From positions 781,107 to 845,106 of the forward strand of contig CAJNDS010000868.1 of NCBI GenBank assembly GCA_905221605.1: a DNA stretch of 64,000 nt, read 5' to 3'. Below are positions 58,345 through 64,000 of the stretch, in pieces (positions within the stretch are counted from its first letter, which is position 1; the number at the start of each line of letters is the position of its first letter). A program made the translations under genes and the position numbers. Source of the stretch: Symbiodinium natans (lineage: Eukaryota > Sar > Dinophyceae > Suessiales > Symbiodiniaceae). Below the pieces are notes generated by a model. That model saw nothing but the letters and a program-made list of their open reading frames with translations. It did no database searches and had not been told where the DNA came from.

Positions 58345-58660
58345 TAAAATGAGAATGATTCGGAGCAAACACATTCAACAAAACGACGGCCGCATTCAGC
58401 ACGCAAGGGTCAACAAACAACACGCCCAAAGTCGTACACAGCACGGCCACATTCAGCAAGCACAGCAGCCACAGTCAACAATACGACAGCCACAGTCAAC
58501 AGCACGGAAACAACAGTAAGCAAACAGCAACCAACTCTCAGCCAAAAGCAGGGAAACGTCAGCTTGTGTTTGCTGAATGTGTCCCGAGCGTGTGCTGAGC
58601 GTGCCTCGTTGGAAAGTTGAATTTCCTAACGGTGTCGGTCCGTAGAGCTTCAAGAGATGT
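58345..58660. repeat. low-complexity CAGCA/CAACA block
   Basis: Irregular repeats of cattcagca, cagccacagtcaaca and acgacggcc on a C/A-rich strand. Gln/Thr/Ser frames are probably incidental. Confidence 0.7.
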
Positions 58661-58661
58661 A

Positions 58662-58960
58662 GGGGTTTCCGGAATTAGGGGAACCCTTGGGGGTTCCTAT
58701 AATAGGGGTTATACAAATTTGGGGTATAAGAAGGGTATCCCTTTTTTGGGGAGATACCTATAGTGAATGAGGAAAGTGCACAGAGCAGCACCAGCGGCTT
58801 AGCAAAGAAATAGCATGTCCGAGGTTGTTTGGAAATCACGTCTTAAGGTTTCCGCTAGAGGTAGTTTAGGCCAAAGGGCTCTTGGGGGTGTCCAGAAATC
58901 CGAATTGACAGGTTAACCTTTTTTGGCCCAGGGTACTTAGCAACCAGGTTTTTGTGCTAC
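58662..58960. other. element-like non-coding stretch
   Basis: Pieces like ggggaacccttgggggttcc and ggggtataagaagggtatccc resemble those at 2820-2890. No exon. Confidence 0.45.
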
Positions 58961-59112
58961 GTGTTACAACAACATCCCTCGGCACAGCTTCCAGCATACA
59001 AGAGCTCCTCCACGCTCAACAGCGCTCGCCTACCCATCATGACTGGGGTGGCAGGGGGATTTAGAGCGCACAGGGTTTGGGGGCCAAAATATGATGCTGA
59101 TTTGCTGTGCAG

Positions 59113-59316
59113 CTGCGTGTCAGCACCCACGAGTTCTTAGCCGAAATGACAAGCCTTTCAGGATTGTTTGCAAAAATGCAATCTGGGATCTTGTTTGGCG
59201 TGGTTTTTCGTCTTCTCGAAAAGCATTGTCCTGAATACCGTTTTCCTGGTCGAGCAATACAGGCATGCTGGCTCGAGATAGATATTTGCCGTGTTCGTTC
59301 AGGATGGGCTAGATGA
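59113..59316 (+). CDS. candidate long exon, 67 codons
   Basis: Acceptor ttgctgtgcag. Reads LRVSTHEFLAEMTSLSGLFA, KMQSGILFGVVFRLLEKHCP and YRFPGRAIQACWLEIDICRV to TGA. Helix-rich with balanced composition. No family recognised. Confidence 0.5.
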   Translation: MRVSTHEFLAEMTSLSGLFAKMQSGILFGVVFRLLEKHCPEYRFPGRAIQACWLEIDICRVRSGWAR

Positions 59317-59357
59317 TGCGACGGACCATATGACCTGCTGTGAGGTGAGGATTGCAG

Positions 59358-59579
59358 ATTGCATATCCTTACAGACGATCGATGCCCCTCGAAGCCAAAC
59401 GCCCAAAACATCAATCCTTGAATAGCAGGAAAGCCCGTCCTAGCTTCACAGTTCAGGCGAAGCATCCTTTGTCACGTACGGTGCTATCCCCACATTGGGC
59501 ATGGAAATGTCGAATAGAGGTTTTGGTCAAGCAAAAGGAAGGCCAAGGTGTCCGATTCACCGGGAGCGCGAAAGAGTAG
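59358..59579 (+). CDS. candidate long exon, 73 codons and stop
   Basis: Acceptor gaggattgcag. Reads IAYPYRRSMPLEAKRPKHQS, then VLSPHWAWKCRIEVLVKQKE and FTGSAKE, TAG. Basic. Confidence 0.46.
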   Translation: MAYPYRRSMPLEAKRPKHQSLNSRKARPSFTVQAKHPLSRTVLSPHWAWKCRIEVLVKQKEGQGVRFTGSAKE

Positions 59580-59700
59580 CATGTCATCGGGTTTAAGGTT
59601 TGGGGTTTAGGGTTTAGGGGCTGGAGGACGCGTGGTTTAGTTGCAGATGATTAGAGACAAGCTGCTGTCGTGCGTTGTGCCACTGCGGCCTTGCCAAAAG

Positions 59701-59841
59701 ATCAAAAGTCCCCACCCAAGGACTTCAAGAAGGGAGTGGAGCTCCTTCGGATGACGGAGATCGCCAAGCCGAAGTTGAAGTTGAAGAGTAGATTCCGCGC
59801 CAAATCTTGCAAACCCGTGCCTTGCCCGAGCTGGCTCAAAG
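59701..59841 (+). CDS. candidate basic exon, 46 codons
   Basis: After cttgccaaaag reads KSPPKDFKKGVELLRMTEIA and KPKLKLKSRFRAKSCKPVPC, ending near GGGTTTTGGGTTTAGGG. Confidence 0.46.
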
Positions 59842-59907
59842 GGTTTTGGGTTTAGGGTTTTAGGGTTTAGGGTTTAGGGTTTATAAAGGGTTTAGGGTTG
59901 GGGAGTA
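59842..59907. repeat. TTTAGGG array with TTTTAGGG variants
   Basis: About eight units. Confidence 0.9.
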
Positions 59908-60095
59908 AGTAGCCCTCAACCCTTTCGGGAGAGTAGAAACATGTACAGACTTAGAAACCCAGTAGAATCCAGCTTACGCCTTACTAACCAAGAAGCGACC
60001 ATTTGCTTGAGGACCACCCGAAATATGAAAGAACAAACATTCTTCCTCAGGGCAATACAGGGATCATTATTCTTTATGTTTGTCTGTTTTTGGAG

Positions 60096-60120
60096 GGGAA
60101 CGGGGGCGGGGGGCGGGGGG

Positions 60121-60186
<66 letters not shown>
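60096..60186. repeat. G tract, about 65 uninterrupted G
   Basis: GGGCGGGG units pass into a pure G run (60122-60186). Long poly-Gly frames are artefacts. Confidence 0.97.
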
Positions 60187-60187
<1 letters not shown>

Positions 60188-60189
60188 CT

Positions 60190-60395
60190 TAAGCAAATAG
60201 TAGTAAGTCATCCCTTTCTGCCTTGCATAATAGTCCCTTTTTACCTAAGTAGCACATGACCCCGAAAGTCCCTTATCAGGTTCCCTCCTTTAGTCCCGTG
60301 GTAATTGGGCTTGAGGGTCTAGGCCCCTTAAGCTCAACAATCGCTCGAAGTACCGAAGGCCCTTCTAGAGGATCGCGTAGGTTTGGACATGTTGG
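60190..60395. other. mostly non-coding; one short candidate exon
   Basis: 60351-60376 (PKALLEDR, after gctcgaag, donor GTAGGT). Confidence 0.4.
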
Positions 60396-60397
60396 TC

Positions 60398-60531
60398 AAA
60401 GTTTAGGGTTTGGAGTTTGGGTTTAGGGTTTAGGGTTTAGGGTTTAGGGTTTAGGGTTTAGGGTTTAGGGTTTAGGGTTTAGGGTTTAGGGTTTAGGAGG
60501 GTTTAGGGTCTAGGGTTTAGGGTTTAGGGGG
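60398..60531. repeat. (TTTAGGG)n, about 18 units
   Basis: Twelve perfect copies in the middle, variants at both ends. Confidence 0.96.
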
Positions 60532-60739
60532 ACAATTTGGTCAAAGTTGATGGGCCACAGTCCCTACATTGGGTTTAAAGCCCTACTTGAAGTCGATACC
60601 TCAAGGGGGCGTGAAAGCATGCCGTGAGTCGTCACTTTTACGAACCTCTTCACCAGAAGCTGCAACAGATACATTCTGGGCCCCAATTTTTAAGCCCCAG
60701 GTCCCCAATCCTAATGTGCGCTGAGGCTCTCGATTGCAG

Positions 60740-60817
60740 GCTTTGGCTTTGGAGAGCAACTCACGGATGGTTGCATTTAACGAAGCTCATGTCAGAGTCG
60801 CGCGCTATATCTCTTAG
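60740..60817 (+). CDS. candidate exon with stop
   Basis: Acceptor ctcgattgcag. Reads ALALESNSRMVAFNEAHVRV and ARYIS, then TAG. Confidence 0.46.
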   Translation, partial: ALALESNSRMVAFNEAHVRVARYIS

Positions 60818-60880
60818 ACATAGTCCGAGAACGGACCCGACATGCCCTTTACCCTAAACCCTAAACCCCAAACCCTGAAG

Positions 60881-60926
60881 GTCTGACAGCTGGTCCGGTG
60901 CTAGAATCCATTGTGGCTTGCTCAAG
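60881..60926 (+). CDS. candidate exon
   Basis: After a short CCCTAAA array and accctgaag reads LTAGPVLESIVACS, donor GTGACA. Confidence 0.42.
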
Positions 60927-61037
60927 GTGACATGCGCAACTTCAGCACCTGCTGCCGGTGCCTTACAAGACACCTCCAAGTATCTGACTCTCGTGTTGGG
61001 CGATAGTGGTCTGCTAGTTAGTTGTCGGTCCAGGTAC

Positions 61038-61070
61038 CCTAAACCCCAAACCCTAAACCCTAAACCCTAG
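61038..61070. repeat. CCCTAAA array
   Basis: Four to five units. Confidence 0.88.
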
Positions 61071-61184
61071 TTTTCAGGGAAGGTCTAGGGCACTGTAGGG
61101 GCTTGCGGCACCCTGAAAGTCTCTAACTCTCGTAGGTTTAGGGCCCCTATAAGCCCTAACTCCTCACCAGGGCCCATTGTTCAG

Positions 61185-61280
61185 AGCAACCACCCTAGTT
61201 GCTGCTCTCTTTAAATTCGGCCTTGAGGATACATCTAGCACAGGAGCCACATTCTTACCGGCCGGACCGAGATTTCCAAG
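61185..61280 (+). CDS. candidate exon, 31 codons
   Basis: After cattgttcag reads ATTLVAALFKFGLEDTSSTG and ATFLPAGPRFP, ending near a GC donor. Protein-like. No family recognised. Confidence 0.49.
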
Positions 61281-61460
61281 GCTTTGGGGTGTAGGATCGT
61301 ACACTACAAGCTCCCCAAATGACTCATCCTAATGTAACAGGCACTGGTGACACCTCTGTCTAGATCCAGAGCGCTAGGCTATTGACTCGATGCTTCTGCA
61401 AGTCGATGCTTGCACCCTCAAGATTTCGCTTTCGGGCTTAGGGTTTAGGGTTTGGGGAAG

Positions 61461-61532
61461 AAGGAACACATGCAGCCACTGCAGCATGCGCGGCACTCCT
61501 CGGCATGGGGATGCCTTTGCAGCTTCTCCAAG
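61461..61532 (+). CDS. candidate exon, frame uncertain
   Basis: Directly after a short TTTAGGG array. One frame reads GTHAATAACAALLGMGMPLQ, another RNTCSHCSMRGTPRHGDAF. Donor GTTCAA. Confidence 0.36.
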
Positions 61533-61575
61533 GTTCAACTTAGCATCGTCTGAATTGCGTGTGATGTCGAGCTAG

Positions 61576-61658
61576 CTGTGCCTAGGGTTTAGGGTTTAGG
61601 GTTTAGGGTTTAGGGTTTAGGGTTTAGGGTTTAGGGTTTAGGGTTTAGGGTTTAGGGC
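61576..61658. repeat. (TTTAGGG)n, 12 perfect copies
   Basis: Perfect array. Confidence 0.97.
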
Positions 61659-61659
61659 T

Positions 61660-62310
61660 GCTTCCAATAGCTGCGTGCGGTATGCGCCGCACAAGTTCTA
61701 GACGCGACAAAGATCAAACATGTCTGTCCGCGTCGACCACCCCAAACACAGTGTGTTTTGTGACTGTTTGTGCATGTGTGAGGCTGGAGAAATGAAGGTT
61801 TCAAGTATGTGTCAGCCAGAGCAGAGGTGTCGGCAATCGCATAACCGAGGAACATTCCAGTCATGCAATCGTACTGAAAGTGGGGGCCGGGACGGTGTTG
61901 CAGGAATCCAGAGTGTGTAAGACCAAATTCCAAGCATAATTTCGAGAGCACTCCAAGATCCCCAAGCGCGCTCCAGGGCGCTCCAGGGCCCCGAAAGCAC
62001 TCCAGTGCAATGTGACATGGCTGTACAGATCCGGGGCTCGAAAGCGGGGTCAGTTTCGCACTTCAGAAGGCCGGGGCGCGATTGAGACCATGGAATGCGC
62101 AAGGGACGAAAGTCGGGAGCTTGATCCAAAGCCCAAAAGCGATCATTCTGCAAATCGCACGCCCAGAAGCGACGACAGTTCGGGACTGGCGCGTATTTGC
62201 ACTTCACAAGCAGGTTGGGCCACGAAAACACCGAGAGCCTCGTGGAACCACAGGGTCGCGGTGCCTTTACCATCCTTTCCTTTACCCTAAGAACGATGGA
62301 GCCCCTCAGT
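61660..62310. other. stretch with overlapping open frames on both strands
   Basis: Frames at 61720-61920 (SVRVDHPKHSVFCDCLCMCE) and 62012-62290 on +, and one on -. Short gcactccaagat/gcgctccaggg repeats at 61950-62005. None chosen. Confidence 0.4.
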
Positions 62311-62315
62311 GCAAG

Positions 62316-62372
62316 CACTGTTTGGTTCGACTGCCCCTTGCCCACCCGTCTCGATGCTTTGAGATCTATTGA
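62316..62372 (+). CDS. candidate exon with stop
   Basis: After ctcagtgcaag reads HCLVRLPLAHPSRCFEIY then TGA. Confidence 0.4.
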   Translation, partial: HCLVRLPLAHPSRCFEIY

Positions 62373-62417
62373 GCGATTCAGTCTGGCGCTCCTGGTAAAC
62401 CAGAGATTTCTCGCCAG

Positions 62418-62507
62418 TTTGGGATTTCGGTTGAGGTTTGCGGCTTGACTGCAGGAGATCGGAATGTGCCTTTCGGGGTGCAGGGCTGCTTCCAGACAGC
62501 ATCATGA
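62418..62507 (+). CDS. candidate exon, 29 codons and stop
   Basis: Acceptor ttctcgccag. Reads FGISVEVCGLTAGDRNVPFG and VQGCFQTAS, then TGA. A GTTTGC donor after SVE is possible. Confidence 0.44.
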   Translation, partial: FGISVEVCGLTAGDRNVPFGVQGCFQTAS

Positions 62508-62698
62508 AAGTCTCATGTCAGCCTGGCTGAGGATGTGAGCCAGCAAGGCGTGAGCAAGCATGCTGAGAAGCAAGACAGGCAGAAGCGTCTGGGTCAGAGG
62601 ATCATCGTTTGCTTGTGAGACCTGATGCGGCAATCCACGAGAGACCAGAGCCCGGCGGCACGTAGTCACCTGCACTGTCAGCAGCGCAGATAGAACAT

Positions 62699-62783
62699 AG
62701 GGGCCTGAATAATTAAAATAGGGTTTTGGGGGTATTATAGTATAAGTTTTTGGGGACCACAAGGTAATTATTCCGACCCCTGC
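62699..62783. mobile_element. MITE-like element, family C (inverted copy)
   Basis: Left ggggcctgaataatta, right taattattccgacccc: inverted repeats with 14 of 16 matches; the right end is the complement of the family C start. Confidence 0.65.
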
Positions 62784-62958
62784 ATTTGGCCGATAAGAGA
62801 GGAAATGCAAGCGTGTGTGAGCTGCCATGTAGGTTGCTGTTTTTGTTTGAGGATATGAGATAACGATGCCGTATCACATTCTCTTGAAGACTGGAGGGGG
62901 ACAACTGCAGTAATCCGTGCAAATCTGGTGTGAAGTGTGTTGTGTCACCTCCTCACAG

Positions 62959-63050
62959 CAGATATATCAGCAAGATCCCACAGCAGCAGTTGCTGTACCA
63001 CTACCACTGCATAGTAACCACGTTCGATTCCGGCTCGCGGTCCTCTACAG
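62959..63050 (+). CDS. candidate exon, 30 codons
   Basis: Acceptor acctcctcacag. Reads QIYQQDPTAAVAVPLPLHSN and HVRFRLAVLY, ending near a GC donor. Confidence 0.45.
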
Positions 63051-63358
63051 GCGCATCAGGATACGTCGTCATCTGCTTGTGTGTTTGAAACAATGCCATG
63101 CCATCGTACCGCGTGGAGTGACACTCGCCAGTGCAACTGTCTGTGCAAGGTTAACGCGCTCTGAACCCATGTGGTTCAACAAGTGCTGTGGGCACATGTT
63201 GGGCTTGCATATGTTTGGGCCCTGTTGGACACTCCGCGGAATTTGTTTCTTAGTAGCTGGTTGCCTTGCCAAGCTGGCTGCCAGCGTCCCAGAAAAATGC
63301 CGCATGCTCATGGCCAGAAGAAAGCCACAGTCCTCGTTTTGAACATCTGCGGATGCAG

Positions 63359-63398
63359 GCCACAGAGCGTGCGAGCGAGGCCAGATATGTGGAGGCAA
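63359..63398 (+). CDS. candidate short exon
   Basis: Acceptor gcggatgcag, donor GTAGAC. Reads ATERASEARYVEA. The 300 bases before it hold overlapping frames that I could not resolve. Confidence 0.4.
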
Positions 63399-63479
63399 GT
63401 AGACGCCTCACTCATGTTGTGTGATCACGTGATGCAGCTGATCTGTTCTGGAAATTTGGGCCTGCTTTAGTACAGAATA

Positions 63480-63720
63480 CCGCCCTCTCTGTCCAAAAAG
63501 ATGTGGCCCATTGTGGCCCTCCATAAACTTGGGGGCTGGGTAGGTGACCATAAACCTTTTTGGTCCGTTTTTGACTATTTAAACCTTCAGCCCCGAAGAA
63601 AACAGGGGGGGGGGGTCTCAGGGGTTGCATCAGACTGAGTCGGGGGGGGCAATCAGTGGTTAAGAGAATCCTTGGCCGTTGGCCCTGAGAATCAGAAGCC
63701 TTCGTGGCTGGTAGCCTGCA
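63480..63720. other. no supported exon
   Basis: Two G tracts (63606-63617, 63642-63649) and unremarkable sequence. Confidence 0.45.
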
Positions 63721-63721
63721 G

Positions 63722-63779
63722 TCACCCACCTCAACAAAAACTGCGACGACCAGCAAGCCCAGAAACGCAACTTTACATG
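63722..63779 (+). CDS. candidate short exon
   Basis: Acceptor tagcctgcag. Reads THLNKNCDDQQAQKRNFT to a stop. Confidence 0.36.
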
Positions 63780-63876
63780 AGAGTGAGGGCTTGTACTTAA
63801 GGCAGGCTCACCTTTTGACAATCAGTTTCAACGCATGAAGTGGCAAAAGCCATTAATACACGTCATGTTCTGCCAG

Positions 63877-63906
63877 TCACAGCCTTTGCGGAGCAGGCGT
63901 CTGCAG
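63877..63906 (+). CDS. candidate short exon ending at GTTTAGGG
   Basis: Acceptor gttctgccag. Reads TAFAEQASA and stops at G|GTTTAGGG, the recurrent exon/array boundary. Confidence 0.38.
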
Positions 63907-64000
63907 GTTTAGGGTTCAAGGAGGGTACAAGGTGCAGAGTGCTCGTAGTGTGTCGACATTACTAGGGTAATCAGTGGATTCTAGGTCCTGAATGCCACTC

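Noticed and set aside
59941-60200. Gly-rich open frames
   Set aside because: Poly-Gly comes from the G tract.

Overview
The window reads as intron-dense nuclear DNA of a protist alga, most likely a dinoflagellate. The reasons are: more than fifty blocks of plant/alveolate-type telomere-like repeat (TTTAGGG or CCCTAAA), in both orientations and scattered through the interior; no open frame longer than a few hundred bases outside simple repeats; short GC-rich exon-sized open frames set between splice-like signals; two candidate secretory leaders; and many microsatellites and small inverted-repeat elements. A chromerid or green alga with the same telomere motif is not excluded. I found no bacterial gene, rRNA, tRNA, CRISPR or phage feature, and no dinoflagellate spliced-leader sequence.

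The one gene I can assign to a family is an AlkB-type Fe(II)/2-oxoglutarate dioxygenase. It is split over at least four exons on the + strand (25455-28394). The HxD motif, the distal His and the C-terminal Arg-containing strand are all readable. A canonical EF-hand loop lies at 448-483. Other + strand blocks form exon chains whose splice phases agree, which is better support than single open frames: 4661-5299 (secretory leader), 8482-8726, 10350-10688, 12274-12493, 31469-31678, 35036-36661 (six exons and a stop), 39151-39420, 45133-45982 (leader plus Cys-rich domain), 47614-48656 followed 75 bases later by a new ATG with a leader at 48731, and 51573-52083. All convincing exons lie on the + strand, as expected of a unidirectional gene array, but I read that strand more closely.

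Layout. 0-9 kb: EF-hand exons, then a leader-bearing gene. 9-21 kb: many short exons among telomere-like arrays. 21.5-24.7 kb: large simple repeats, including about 0.7 kb of (TAC)n. 25.4-28.4 kb: the AlkB gene, carrying two small inverted-repeat elements. 28.8-34 kb: low-complexity block, then an exon-rich block. 35-37 kb: the best multi-exon model. 37-52 kb: exons, arrays and several MITE-like families. 52.1-53.7 kb: a large inverted tandem-repeat structure. 53.7-64 kb: exons, a roughly 65-base G tract and more arrays.

The main observation is that the telomere-like arrays behave as intron parts. Candidate exons often end exactly where an array starts with GTTTAGGG, so the repeat itself supplies the GT donor. 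CCCTAAA arrays lie upstream of acceptors and contain CTAAAC, which resembles a branch-site motif. Introns would then begin and end with complementary repeats.

Limits: in sequence of this composition a 25-codon open frame is common by chance, so single-exon calls at confidence 0.3-0.45 include false positives and some may be in the wrong frame. Exon ends are good to a few bases at best, and no similarity search was possible.
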